Assembly (NCBI RefSeq): GCF_039545135.1
Contig: NZ_BAABRU010000021.1
Span: 1-64,000, forward strand
Direction: 5' to 3'
Origin: Herpetosiphon gulosus
GTDB taxonomy: Bacteria; Chloroflexota; Chloroflexia; Chloroflexales; Herpetosiphonaceae
DNA: 64,000 nucleotides
Shown piece after piece: positions 47,556 to 56,065 of the stretch. The position numbers and the translations under genes are program-made. The notes beneath the pieces were generated by a model, which saw only the letters and a list, made by a program, of their open reading frames with translations, searched no databases and had not been told where the DNA came from. Position 1 is the stretch's first letter. The number at the start of each line of letters is the position of its first letter.

Positions 47556-48188
47556 TTAACTGGCTTTGCGCCATAAACGCCAACCATTGCTGGCCAACAC
47601 AAAAAAGATTGCATATAGCAGCGCAACCAACAACGTGCCCTTAACGCTATACAGCCAAATTGCAATCACATCGACCGTAATCCAATAATACCAACATTCG
47701 ATCCGCCGTTGAGCCATCAAAATCGTCGCCGTAAAGCTCATCACGGTAGTTAGCGAATCAACTAAAACATAGGTCGCGGGTTCAGGAAAATAGGCAGGCA
47801 GCCATTGATCAAGATTGCCAATAATCAACGCTAAAATCAGCGTGCCAACCACGGTAATGCCGAGCGCTAGTAGATTGTAGTTGCGTGAGCTGTAACGCGG
47901 TTTGGCGGCTTGCTCTTTGGGCTTCGACCAATGCCACCAGCCGTAAATACCAGTGAAAAAGTAATAAACTTGCTCAAAAGTATCGGCATACAGTTGAATT
48001 TGGTAAAACAGCACGAAGAAGAGCACCACCCCAATTAAGCCAATTGGCCAGTTGCTGATGCGCCCTCTCCCAACCAACCAAACCGACCATAAATTGAAGA
48101 TCGTGCCGACTAATTCGAGATAGCTCATGGAGTAGCCAAAGAGCGTGAAGGCAATCGTATTAATATCGAAGAAACTGAATAAATCCAT
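47556..48188 (-). CDS. pnuC: Nicotinamide riboside transporter
   Basis: The 210-residue protein has seven predicted membrane helices and the PnuC signature: LELVGTIFNLWSVWLVGRGRISNWPIGLIGVVLFFVLFYQIQLYAD, YFFTGIYGWWHWSK with the aromatic gate, and RRIECWYYWITVDVIAIWLY. It imports nicotinamide riboside by facilitated diffusion, trapped inside by phosphorylation. It follows nadR by eight bases, which encodes that kinase, so the operon supplies NAD by salvage. Confidence 0.92.
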   Translation of the reverse strand: MDLFSFFDINTIAFTLFGYSMSYLELVGTIFNLWSVWLVGRGRISNWPIGLIGVVLFFVLFYQIQLYADTFEQVYYFFTGIYGWWHWSKPKEQAAKPRYSSRNYNLLALGITVVGTLILALIIGNLDQWLPAYFPEPATYVLVDSLTTVMSFTATILMAQRRIECWYYWITVDVIAIWLYSVKGTLLVALLYAIFFVLASNGWRLWRKAS

Positions 48189-48196
48189 AAAACACC

Positions 48197-49201
48197 TCAG
48201 GCTGGGTTGGTAAGCAAATTGTGATAAAGCTGATGGCGTTGTAATATCCTTTGCACTTGGGCGATGCGCTGCTCAAGCGGGCCGCTAATTAAATAATAGG
48301 GTTGGCGACGTAGCTGTAATTGGGCTAATAGTTGTTTTTGGAAGATGATGCGTTGAACTTCGCCCGAGCGATCCCAAGTATCATCATAGGGAATATCGCT
48401 ATCGCAAACCAACACCAAATCGTAGCGCTGTTGGGCTTGGTCGGCCAGTTGGGCCAAACGTGGCTCGGCCATGCCATGGTAGCTTAGCGCAAAGTGGTAG
48501 GTGGTTAAGGCATTGGTATCAACAAAGAGATAACGGTTGCTTTCCAGCAAGCGCTGTTCTTCGCGCTCAAGATGGCCCTCGGCAATTTCGACCAATTGCG
48601 GGGGTGTGAGCCGCCGATTATGCTGATGTTGCTCCCAATATTCGCGGCCATATTCGGGCATCCACTGGGTGTTAAATGCTTCGGCCAGTGCGGCGGTGAG
48701 CGTCGTTTTGCCAGTTGAGGGCGCACCAAGCAGCACGATTTTCATAATCAAATCGCGGTAAACACGGGGATGCAAAAACTCACGATAGCGATAGGGATCG
48801 CTGCGAATTTGGGTGGCTGAGATCGGCACTTGGTTGCGCGGCGGGTCAACTTGGCGATTGATTGCGTCCAGGGCTTGGCTCATATGTTCGCCATAAAATT
48901 CGCTCGAATAAAAATGGCTGATATTGCTAATGCCAAGTTGCTGAATCACATAATCTTCGTGGAGTTGCTGAATCTCGCGGGTATTGCCGATCACGCTTGG
49001 CCCATCCCACGCCTCAATCACTTGGGCTTGGGGGTAAAGCTCACGCAGCCAAGCGCTACGAACTGGCAATGGCACGCTGGTTTGTTCGGGGCTATCGTAA
49101 ATGATAATTTGCAGCTCAGCCACTTCGCTGAGCGCCGTTTCAATCATCAGTTGATGGCCTTTGTGCAAGGGGGCAAATTTGCCGAGGGTCAAACCACGCA
49201 T
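48197..49201 (-). CDS. nadR: NadR-type nicotinamide-nucleotide adenylyltransferase / ribosylnicotinamide kinase
   Basis: The 334-residue protein has an N-terminal nucleotidyltransferase domain (GKFAPLHKGHQLMIETAL, with the HxGH at 13-16, and ISATQIRSDPYRYREFL) and a C-terminal kinase domain with Walker A GAPSTGKTTL near residue 158. It lacks the N-terminal helix-turn-helix of enterobacterial NadR, so it is an enzyme without repressor function. It converts nicotinamide riboside to NAD precursor and then NAD. It lies between a Band-7 gene and pnuC, with eight-base gaps. Confidence 0.92.
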   Translation of the reverse strand: MRGLTLGKFAPLHKGHQLMIETALSEVAELQIIIYDSPEQTSVPLPVRSAWLRELYPQAQVIEAWDGPSVIGNTREIQQLHEDYVIQQLGISNISHFYSSEFYGEHMSQALDAINRQVDPPRNQVPISATQIRSDPYRYREFLHPRVYRDLIMKIVLLGAPSTGKTTLTAALAEAFNTQWMPEYGREYWEQHQHNRRLTPPQLVEIAEGHLEREEQRLLESNRYLFVDTNALTTYHFALSYHGMAEPRLAQLADQAQQRYDLVLVCDSDIPYDDTWDRSGEVQRIIFQKQLLAQLQLRRQPYYLISGPLEQRIAQVQRILQRHQLYHNLLTNPA

Positions 49202-49209
49202 AGATTTTC

Positions 49210-49980
49210 CTAAACTTCAGGCTGGGTAAATTCACTATCAATTGTTTGATCATTGTTTGATTGATGCACATGCAGCACAATCGTATTGCTCTTGTTGCTA
49301 TCGAGCGCTTGCAATACCCGCAAATTCATCAAGGCTGGATTGCGCTCAAGCATGCGGGCAGCGTTGGCTAAACTACGTAGCACAGCTTGCTCGCCACGAG
49401 CTTGCTCAAGTGCGGCGGCGGTTTCACGTTGGACTTTAGCTTGTTGTAATGCCGCCCGTTTCAACTCGGCTGGCAAACTAAAATCTTTGATTTGAATCGT
49501 TTGAATGCTTGCACCAAGCGCGTTGGCCTTGGGTTGCACCAGTGCTAAAATTTGGGGTGCGATCATGCTGCGATCAGCCAAGAGTTGATCGAGAGTATAG
49601 CCAGCGATCACCCCGCGCAAGGCCACCTGCAACTCATTATAGACAACCGTTTGAGCACTGGCATGGCTATGCGTCCAACGATCAGGCTGCTCGATTTGGA
49701 GATTAGCCACTAAATTGAGCTTAACACTGATCAAATCGGCGCTAAACATTTCTTGGCCACTCAAACTGAGCGAACTTGGGCGCACATCGAGCTGTGAGAT
49801 CTCATAAGCATTACGCATAAAGCGGTATTTGCCAGGCTCAAGCACCCGTTGAAACTTACCATGTTTATAGAGCAAGCCACGTTCATGCTCATAAATTGTG
49901 CTAGCTGGAAAGAAACGGATTGCAGTGATCGTGATAAGAATCAACAACAGAACAATTAAACCCAAAACATCATCACCCAT
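49210..49980 (-). CDS. SPFH/Band-7 (slipin-like) membrane protein
   Basis: The 256-residue protein has one N-terminal membrane helix (VLGLIVLLLILITITAIRFF) and an SPFH domain: YEHERGLLYKHGKFQRVLEPGKYRF, DVRPSSLSLSGQEMFSADLISVKLNLVANLQIEQPDRW and LGASIQTIQIKDFSLPAELKRAALQQAKVQRE, followed by a coiled coil. These proteins form membrane microdomains or large oligomers. It is the first gene of an apparent operon with nadR and pnuC, a link that is unexpected. The 292 bases upstream contain only a tRNA-like fragment and a terminator. Confidence 0.85.
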   Translation of the reverse strand: MGDDVLGLIVLLLILITITAIRFFPASTIYEHERGLLYKHGKFQRVLEPGKYRFMRNAYEISQLDVRPSSLSLSGQEMFSADLISVKLNLVANLQIEQPDRWTHSHASAQTVVYNELQVALRGVIAGYTLDQLLADRSMIAPQILALVQPKANALGASIQTIQIKDFSLPAELKRAALQQAKVQRETAAALEQARGEQAVLRSLANAARMLERNPALMNLRVLQALDSNKSNTIVLHVHQSNNDQTIDSEFTQPEV

Positions 49981-50089
49981 ACGATCTACCTCTCAAAAAT
50001 GATGTTACACGCCGCCCCACATGCCGCAATTGGCGGAAAGCCCGTAGCTTTGCAGAGCCTTTTGCAGGTACAATAGTGGATAAGCGTGT

Positions 50090-50175
50090 AACGGGTCAGG
50101 AATCGAACCTGATGTTCCAAAGTGATAAGCCTGAGTGGCAATTGCTTGGCTGCTACGCGACCAACAAGCCTAAGC
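50090..50175 (-). other. tRNA-like fragment
   Basis: On the minus strand TCAGG-TTCGATT-CCTGA (50112-50096) is a perfect T-arm, and TGGT...GCCA (50163-50147) resembles a D-arm. No matching acceptor stem or convincing anticodon arm can be drawn, so this is not an intact tRNA. It may be a decayed tRNA. Confidence 0.3.
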
Positions 50176-50210
50176 TCATCAGCTTAAGCATAGCAAACAG
50201 TTGGCCATAA

Positions 50211-50245
50211 AAAAAGCCCCAATCTACCGAGGTAGACTAGGGCTT
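50211..50245 (-). terminator. Terminator of the trypsin-like gene
   Basis: On the minus strand AGCCC-TAG-TCTACC and GGTAGA-TTG-GGGCT pair around TC, followed by a seven-T run. Confidence 0.85.
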
Positions 50246-50272
50246 GCGATGGATTCTTGATCAAGCGTTGGC

Positions 50273-51706
50273 CTATTGCAGGGTCACATCGTCCACAAAG
50301 AACGAGGTGGTCAAGCTGCTGTCGGTGGTGCCAACGAATTGGACGCGCACGGTTTGGCCAGCGTAGGCCGACAAGCTAATCGTGTCCAGTGTCCAAGTGT
50401 TCTTGGTGCTAGCATTGCTCCACGTGCGCAACGTGGTGATCAACGAGCCGCTGCTGTTGTAGAGGCGAACATACAAGCGGTCGTAGACGGTGCTGCCACT
50501 TTCTTGGGTGCTCATGTACCAGTAGTAGCGCAATACACCATTTGATGGAACCGTCACGCTTTGATAGATGTTATCGGTGCCGCTGTTGTAGCCACCTAAG
50601 AAGGCGCTGTATGAGCCGCTGCGTGGGCGGGTGGTTGAGATAACTGCATAACCACCAGTTGAGCTTTGAACCCAGTTAGCGCTGCTCTCGAAGCCACCAT
50701 TTTGCAAGCTGCCACCTGGTACTGGGGTGCTGGTTGGCACTGGAGTTCCTGGCACTGGCGTGCTGGTTGGTACTGGAGTTCCTGGCACTGGCGTGCTGGT
50801 TGGGCTTACCGTACCGACATAGCTGTTGATCCAGCTGGTGTAGTTGGAAACTTTGGTGTACACGCCATATTTGTTGGCGCGGGCACAACCGTCGCCCCAG
50901 CTGACAACACCACTGAGTTTCCATGAGCCGCTGCTTTGAGCGACGAATGGACCACCGCTATCGCCTTGGCAGGAGTCTTTGCCACCAGCAGCATAGCCAG
51001 CACACACCATGTTACCAGTGATTTGGCCGTTGTAGGCGTTTGAGGCATTACAGGTAGCGGTTGAAACTACAGGCACTTGCACTTTGTACAAGACGCTTGG
51101 TGATGAGCCACCTTCGGTCAATGCACCCCAACCAGTGACGGTTGACATCACCCCTGCGTTATACAAAGCGCTATCAGCGCTAGTAGCGAAGGGAATCACG
51201 GCAACACGGCTGTTGAGGGTAACAGCGCTGCTCAGTTTCAACAACGCAATGTCGTTGTCGTAGGTTGATGAGCTATAGCTTGGGTGAACAACTGCTTGGG
51301 CAATTGTGCGGCTTTGTTCAGTGCCTTCGTTGCTCGTCCAGTTGTGGTCGCCCATCACCACGCTGAGTGATGATACCGAGAAGCCTTGAACACAGTGGGC
51401 AGCGGTCAAAACCCATTGGGGAGCAATCAGCGAGCCACCACAATGCAGGCTACCGTTACGAGCTATCCGAGCTTGCCAGGGGAATTCACCAGCAGTAGCC
51501 GCCGAGCCACCGACAATTTTATCTGGTGGGGGCAATTGTTCGGAACCAGGTTGCTTTTCGTCAACAACAGGGAGCGGATAAACTTCGACTTTTTTGTTGT
51601 CTTTGGCTGAGGCAGCGTAGCCGCCCAACAATACTGATGTGCTCAACACCGTTGCAATGACCGCAGACCGTACCCGACGAATTGTCCAGCGTCCAGATCG
51701 TTCCAT
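50273..51706 (-). CDS. Secreted trypsin-like serine protease with C-terminal beta domain
   Basis: The 477-residue protein has a signal peptide (SAVIATVLSTSVLLGGYAASA), a propeptide of about 30 residues, and a chymotrypsin-fold domain beginning IVGG at residue 64. Activation would cut after K63 as in animal zymogens. The triad is H104 (TAAHC), D152 (NDIALL) and S250 (GDSGGP); D244 is the trypsin-type S1 residue, so it should cleave after Lys or Arg. A repeat linker (TPVPGTPVPTSTPVPG) joins a C-terminal beta-sandwich (NGGFESSANWVQSSTGGYAVISTTRPRSG...) of the kind found in bacterial exoproteases. It probably serves predatory or saprophytic digestion. Confidence 0.92.
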   Translation of the reverse strand: MERSGRWTIRRVRSAVIATVLSTSVLLGGYAASAKDNKKVEVYPLPVVDEKQPGSEQLPPPDKIVGGSAATAGEFPWQARIARNGSLHCGGSLIAPQWVLTAAHCVQGFSVSSLSVVMGDHNWTSNEGTEQSRTIAQAVVHPSYSSSTYDNDIALLKLSSAVTLNSRVAVIPFATSADSALYNAGVMSTVTGWGALTEGGSSPSVLYKVQVPVVSTATCNASNAYNGQITGNMVCAGYAAGGKDSCQGDSGGPFVAQSSGSWKLSGVVSWGDGCARANKYGVYTKVSNYTSWINSYVGTVSPTSTPVPGTPVPTSTPVPGTPVPTSTPVPGGSLQNGGFESSANWVQSSTGGYAVISTTRPRSGSYSAFLGGYNSGTDNIYQSVTVPSNGVLRYYWYMSTQESGSTVYDRLYVRLYNSSGSLITTLRTWSNASTKNTWTLDTISLSAYAGQTVRVQFVGTTDSSLTTSFFVDDVTLQ

Positions 51707-51812
51707 GATAGCTCCTTATGCACAGACCAAACGATGTTGTGTTATTGAGCCAAAGCCGTGTCCCAGCAAAGCATGCTTGCTCAACAAGTAAAAACTTTTT
51801 AACACACAACCT

Positions 51813-51865
51813 ACTATAATTGACGAAATTGTTTGAATCAACTAGATTGTTTGTTAGATTGTTTG
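51813..51865 (-). promoter_or_regulatory. Promoter of the protease with ATTGTTTG repeats
   Basis: On the minus strand TTGATT (51841-51836) and TATAGT (51818-51813) are 17 bp apart. ATTGTTTG occurs on the plus strand at 51828-51835, 51846-51853 and 51858-51865, overlapping and upstream of the promoter, and may be a regulator site. The divergent XRE regulator gene lies on the other side. Confidence 0.65.
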
Positions 51866-52020
51866 ATGATTACGGCCTTTTCATGACGTGGCTCAAGCAA
51901 TAACACTGCCGGAGAAGCGCGAAGGCGCACACCTCAACATCGTCGTTGCCAATCATCAACCTATCAATTGTTGAACCCTTGTGGCCGGCTCAGCCATCTG
52001 GGTTCACCGAGGTACTGCCT

Positions 52021-53532
52021 GTGGGACGCAAATCCAAGCAAGGTACGTCGTACCTTCGTCTACTCCGCGAAGAACGTGGGATTTCACTAACCGAGATGGT
52101 CAGGCTGGTCGGCTATACCAAAGGTTATATTTCAGCTGTCGAAACTGGGGTTTCCAAGCCAACCAGCGCCTTTTTACATGCCTACGAGCGAGCCTTGGGG
52201 TTGGGCGAGGGCAGTTTGGCCGCAAGCGCTGAGCAAGCAATTAGTCAAGTGCTGACCACCGCCCAAGCAGGCTTGATGCCTGAGCCACCTAAACTTGACC
52301 CAGCCCTCTTGCCGGTTGCCAATAAAGGTGCAGTTTTAGAAGGTGTCCAATCGATCCTGTTGCAGGCGATTGCCATGGTGACCGCCGCCGCCAAGCAAAG
52401 CCCATGGCCTGGGGCTGAAATTGTCGTGACCTTTCAAAGTGAGCATGACCCATTGACGGTATTTCCTGAATTGGCGGTGCCATGGCGAGCAGCTTTACGC
52501 CAAGCCTTGCACGCTGGCTGGAATGTGGTGCATCTCTGGCGCTTGCGGATTGAAAATCAACATCGGTTTGAATTAATTGCCCGGATGCTTTCGATGCTGG
52601 GCTATCGCGGCAAATATCAGCCCTATCTTTTTCCCAACCATGTATTGCCTGGTGCGCCTGCCGATGTGATTATTGTGCCTGGTCAAGGGGCGTTATGGCT
52701 GTTTGGCAGTCGCCAATCCAAACATGTTGATAGTGGCTTTTTCTTTCCCCCTGATAGCCCGCATTATCCATTAATTAGTCAATTTGCTACCACCATGCGT
52801 TCGCAGACCCAACCGCTGCTCGAAGTGTATCCCGAACGTTCGTTAGATTTCAAAGCCTTGGCCTTGCAATTTGAGGTCGAGGATGGCGCTCAATTATTGT
52901 TAAAAGAAGGTCTTAGTTTTCAATCGATGCCAATTGCAATTCGCAACGCTTGTATTCAACGGATTTTGCAAGCGCCCTTAGTGCGTTCACTGCAAGAACA
53001 GACCCATTTGGAAGTGTGGTGTCAGCAACTGTTAGATCACCATCGCCAACGTGTCCATTTATTTGAGCAATTTTTGCAAGATCGTCAGCACGAGGCGCGT
53101 CATGTTGTTACCAAAACCGCAATTTTGCGTTTATTGAGCCATGGCGAACTGCCTGCCGACGATTGGCTACGTGATCAGCCGCAAAGTCAGTTGACAGTAG
53201 CCGAGGCTTTGGCATGGTTGCGTCATGTGATTTGGCTCTTGCAAGTCTATCCAAATTATCAACTGGCGATCGTTGATGCGATTGATCCAGCCTACTTTCC
53301 AGTAGCGTGGAAGGTCGAAGGTCGTCAAACCTTGATTTTGGAATCGTGGCAAGCAGCTGATACTGAAGATGGTCGCGAAAACGTCAATATTATTATTCAT
53401 GATCGGACAATTGCCCAATCATTCCGTGAACATTTTTTCAACTACTGGGAGCGTTTGAGTAGCCGCGAGCGCAACAAAGATTGTGTGATCGATTGGTTGC
53501 AGAGCCAAGTGATGCAGCCTGTCAAGCTGTAA
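52021..53532 (+). CDS. Large XRE-type regulator
   Basis: An N-terminal XRE helix-turn-helix (YLRLLREERGISLTEMVRLVGYTKGYISAVETGVSKPTSAFLHAYERALGL) precedes about 430 residues of unknown sensor sequence with blocks such as WPGAEIVVTFQSEHDPLTVFPELAVPWRAALRQALHAGWNVVHLWRL. The GTG at 52021 with GAGG eight bases before it gives 503 residues; a TTG at 51946 in the same frame is possible and would add 25. It is divergent from the secreted protease, so it could regulate it. The C-terminal fold is not recognised; the type recurs in Herpetosiphon-like genomes. Confidence 0.75.
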   Translation: MGRKSKQGTSYLRLLREERGISLTEMVRLVGYTKGYISAVETGVSKPTSAFLHAYERALGLGEGSLAASAEQAISQVLTTAQAGLMPEPPKLDPALLPVANKGAVLEGVQSILLQAIAMVTAAAKQSPWPGAEIVVTFQSEHDPLTVFPELAVPWRAALRQALHAGWNVVHLWRLRIENQHRFELIARMLSMLGYRGKYQPYLFPNHVLPGAPADVIIVPGQGALWLFGSRQSKHVDSGFFFPPDSPHYPLISQFATTMRSQTQPLLEVYPERSLDFKALALQFEVEDGAQLLLKEGLSFQSMPIAIRNACIQRILQAPLVRSLQEQTHLEVWCQQLLDHHRQRVHLFEQFLQDRQHEARHVVTKTAILRLLSHGELPADDWLRDQPQSQLTVAEALAWLRHVIWLLQVYPNYQLAIVDAIDPAYFPVAWKVEGRQTLILESWQAADTEDGRENVNIIIHDRTIAQSFREHFFNYWERLSSRERNKDCVIDWLQSQVMQPVKL

Positions 53533-53600
53533 TCGCGATTGACTTCGGCGCACAACGGTCTTGGGCTAGTTGAAGGATTACTTGGACTAAGGAGCCAACC

Positions 53601-55052
53601 ATGGCGAATCAATGGAATCCGAATATGTCGCCCTATCGGCAGGATCGTTCCTCATGTATTCCAGTATTGCTGATTATTTTCGTGCTAACGCTCGGGATTG
53701 GTGGTGGGATTTATTTTTTCGTCAATAATGTGATGAACGAGGCCTTTGAATCGAGCATTACCCAAGTCTCATCGCAAATGGAAACGGCAGTGGTTGGTGG
53801 GAGTGGGGCAAATGAACCAGCGATTGCAGGCTCGGTGCTCTATAGTTCAACCCAATTAGCCTATGATCGCAATGGTGACGAGCGGAATGAACTTTTGGTT
53901 CAAATCACCAGCAATAACAAATATTCAATGGCCTTGCTCGATGGCGCTGATGGCAAACCAATTTGGCAAACTGAGCTTGGCAGCGAATCCTATGAGTTGG
54001 TTGCCCTTGATAAGTATGTAGCAGTGATTAAAGAACGCGATTTTCGCTTATTTAATAGTCAAGATGGCACATTTGGCTGGCAAACCCGCTTAACTGATCG
54101 GCTCCAAAGTAATCCACCAATGGTATTTATTGCTGATGACCTCTTGGTAATTCAGACTTACGATAATATTTTGACGGCCTATGAATTGAAAACAGGCAGC
54201 CAACGATGGCAAAAAACCTTGGAAGCGAGCTATGCCAGTGATTTGGTGCGGCTTGGTGATGAATTATGTGGAACTGAACGTGATGCTGAATCGTTAGAGT
54301 TTGTAGTTTGCTACGCCTTGAAAACTGGCGAACAGCGCCAAGCCATCCAATTGAATAACGATTGGACCGAACAAGTGGAATGGATTGCTGATCCGCTAAA
54401 CAACGATGGAATTTTGCGCTTACAAAGTGATCCTGAGCCAATTACGCTCTCAGCGATTGGGCTTGATCAGCAGCAGCGCTGGAGTGTTGAGCTGGATGAG
54501 GCGTTTTACTATAGTTTTCGCGGTAGTGAGCAACGCTTTGCCAATAGTAGTGATAGTTTGGCGATTGGGGCTGAGCAACATATCGCGATTATTACCGCTG
54601 AACGCAAGGTTGTTATGTATAGTTTGACCGATTATGCGCTGACCCCGTTGGGTTTTGATAATGATGTTTTATATGTTTCGGCAGTCAAGCAGCGCGGCAC
54701 CAATACGGTCAGCATTTTAGCGATCAATGCCCAAACTGCTGAACTCATTTGGCGGCTTGACGACCTTGGTGAATCGCATGAGTGGAGTGGCAGCGGTAAA
54801 ATTCAAGGGGTTGTTGTCCCTGGTGAGGGTATGATCTTTGGCTGGCTCGACCCCGAAATTGATGATTTGGTACGGGTGCAATTACTCAAACGCCAAGATG
54901 GCACGGTTGGCTGGTCGTTCCAACAACAGATGTTTATTGGTCAAGTACCTGTATTAACTCGAACCGGCAATGCTTTGCTGATTCAGACCAGCGACGGTTT
55001 GGCAATGACCAATTTACGGACTGGCGAAAGTTTGTGGACGCTAACGCGCTAA
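53601..55052 (+). CDS. Membrane-anchored PQQ-like beta-propeller protein
   Basis: The 483-residue protein has one N-terminal membrane helix (CIPVLLIIFVLTLGIGGGIYFFV) and an outside domain of propeller blades with PQQ-type turns: ALLDGADGKPIWQTELGSESYELVALD, AYELKTGSQRWQKTL, LLKRQDGTVGWSFQQQM and NLRTGESLWTLTR. The blade ends G-x-x-x-W are typical of PQQ/BamB-like repeats. It has no lipobox or enzyme motif, so it is likely a scaffold or receptor. It is co-directional with the XRE regulator. Confidence 0.75.
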   Translation: MANQWNPNMSPYRQDRSSCIPVLLIIFVLTLGIGGGIYFFVNNVMNEAFESSITQVSSQMETAVVGGSGANEPAIAGSVLYSSTQLAYDRNGDERNELLVQITSNNKYSMALLDGADGKPIWQTELGSESYELVALDKYVAVIKERDFRLFNSQDGTFGWQTRLTDRLQSNPPMVFIADDLLVIQTYDNILTAYELKTGSQRWQKTLEASYASDLVRLGDELCGTERDAESLEFVVCYALKTGEQRQAIQLNNDWTEQVEWIADPLNNDGILRLQSDPEPITLSAIGLDQQQRWSVELDEAFYYSFRGSEQRFANSSDSLAIGAEQHIAIITAERKVVMYSLTDYALTPLGFDNDVLYVSAVKQRGTNTVSILAINAQTAELIWRLDDLGESHEWSGSGKIQGVVVPGEGMIFGWLDPEIDDLVRVQLLKRQDGTVGWSFQQQMFIGQVPVLTRTGNALLIQTSDGLAMTNLRTGESLWTLTR

Positions 55053-55058
55053 AAACCA

Positions 55059-55090
55059 AAAAGCCCCTTGAGTTTGTTCAAGGGGCTTTT
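55059..55090. terminator. Bidirectional terminator between convergent genes
   Basis: AAAAGCCCCTTGA (55059-55071) pairs with TCAAGGGGCTTTT (55078-55090), giving a 13-bp stem with A- and T-runs on its two sides. Confidence 0.93.
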
Positions 55091-55097
55091 GCTTGAC

Positions 55098-55883
55098 TTA
55101 TTGCGGGTGAGCAAAATTGTGCAATACCTGAACCAGCGAGTTGAGGTCAAGATTACGTACATACAACGAACCTTCAGCTTCGGGCACAAGCAACCATTGT
55201 TGTTGCTCGCCACAGACCAAGGTAAAGGCTTGTTGCACGCTAGTTTCTGGTTTATTTTGCAAGAGCGCTAAGGCGCTAATTGAGCGCAATTGCTCGAAAC
55301 TCTGGCCAAATGCTTCAGCCACATTGGCAGTTAAACCACCAGCCTGCAACTGCTCAACCACCTGTTCACGTTTGATCGTGCGCATGCTGGCGATGCTCCG
55401 AAAAACTGCTTCGCTCAAGCTTCCGGTTAGCGTTTCGGCTACTTCAACCTCGGCTGGCTCAATAATATCGAGCGCTGCCTGCACAATCTCACGTGTGTGG
55501 GGTAGGGCAATCAATTGGTGAATGCCACCTTGGCCGCGATGGAAAAGGTATTGTTGTTTGGCATGATGAATATAGTTTGCTTGCTGTTTTTGGCCAGCAG
55601 GCTGATGCAAAATCACCCAAGTTTGGCTTGGCTGGCTAACAATGCTCAACCACTCGGCCACCATCGGCTCCAAAACAGGTTGATCATCGGTTAATTCGAG
55701 CAGGCCGTGGGCGATCAAACTGCGTTCGGCGGCCCCTAGCAGGTATTGTTGATATTGCTCAGGCAAATCGCCAAAGACTTGATTGGCCAAATCGTCAAAG
55801 CCCAGCGGCAAGGGCAAATCGGCCACAATCAAACAAACAAATAATTCCTCTTGGCTTAACGAAAAGCCGCGTAATTCACTCAT
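55098..55883 (-). CDS. EspG-like protein, paralogue of the 23948 product
   Basis: The 261-residue protein aligns by element order with the EspG-like protein of the WXG100 island: N-terminal FSLSQEELFVCLIVADL, helices ending RSLIAHGLLELTDDQPVLEPMVAEWLSIVSQPSQTWVIL, a sheet with YIHHAKQQYLFHRG, a QAGGLTANVAEAFGQSFEQLRSISALALL connector and GEQQQWLLVPEAEGSLYVRNLDLNSLVQVLHNF. Identity is low but the QQWLxxP strand and final helix match. No signal peptide. The ATG at 55883 has GGAG six bases before it. It is not next to a WXG100 gene, so a substrate elsewhere in the genome is implied. Confidence 0.5.
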   Translation of the reverse strand: MSELRGFSLSQEELFVCLIVADLPLPLGFDDLANQVFGDLPEQYQQYLLGAAERSLIAHGLLELTDDQPVLEPMVAEWLSIVSQPSQTWVILHQPAGQKQQANYIHHAKQQYLFHRGQGGIHQLIALPHTREIVQAALDIIEPAEVEVAETLTGSLSEAVFRSIASMRTIKREQVVEQLQAGGLTANVAEAFGQSFEQLRSISALALLQNKPETSVQQAFTLVCGEQQQWLLVPEAEGSLYVRNLDLNSLVQVLHNFAHPQ

Positions 55884-56004
55884 TGGATACTCCATGGATT
55901 AATTTGAGAATGCGATTATACCAGCAGCCCGATTAAGCATTGCTCAGCCAAATCCTGCAAGCCGATCACCGACAGTCAATTAATGACCCCCAGCCCTTGA
56001 CCTT

Positions 56005-56040
56005 AAAAAAAGACCCTCGCCACCAAAATGGCAGCGAGGG
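56005..56040 (-). terminator. Terminator of the sigma factor gene
   Basis: On the minus strand CCCTCGCTGCCA and TGGTGGCGAGGG (56040-56014) pair with two wobbles, followed by a T-run. Confidence 0.85.
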
Positions 56041-56065
56041 CGATTGAACCAACGTCAATTAGCGA

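Noticed and set aside
50090-50175. Intact tRNA or tmRNA on the minus strand
   Set aside because: The T-arm is good but no acceptor or anticodon arm fits, and no CCA or tag-peptide frame is present.
50666-50926. Plus-strand Trp/His-rich repeat frame opposite the protease linker
   Set aside because: It is the antisense of the TPVPGTPVPTS repeat; the protease frame has all catalytic motifs.
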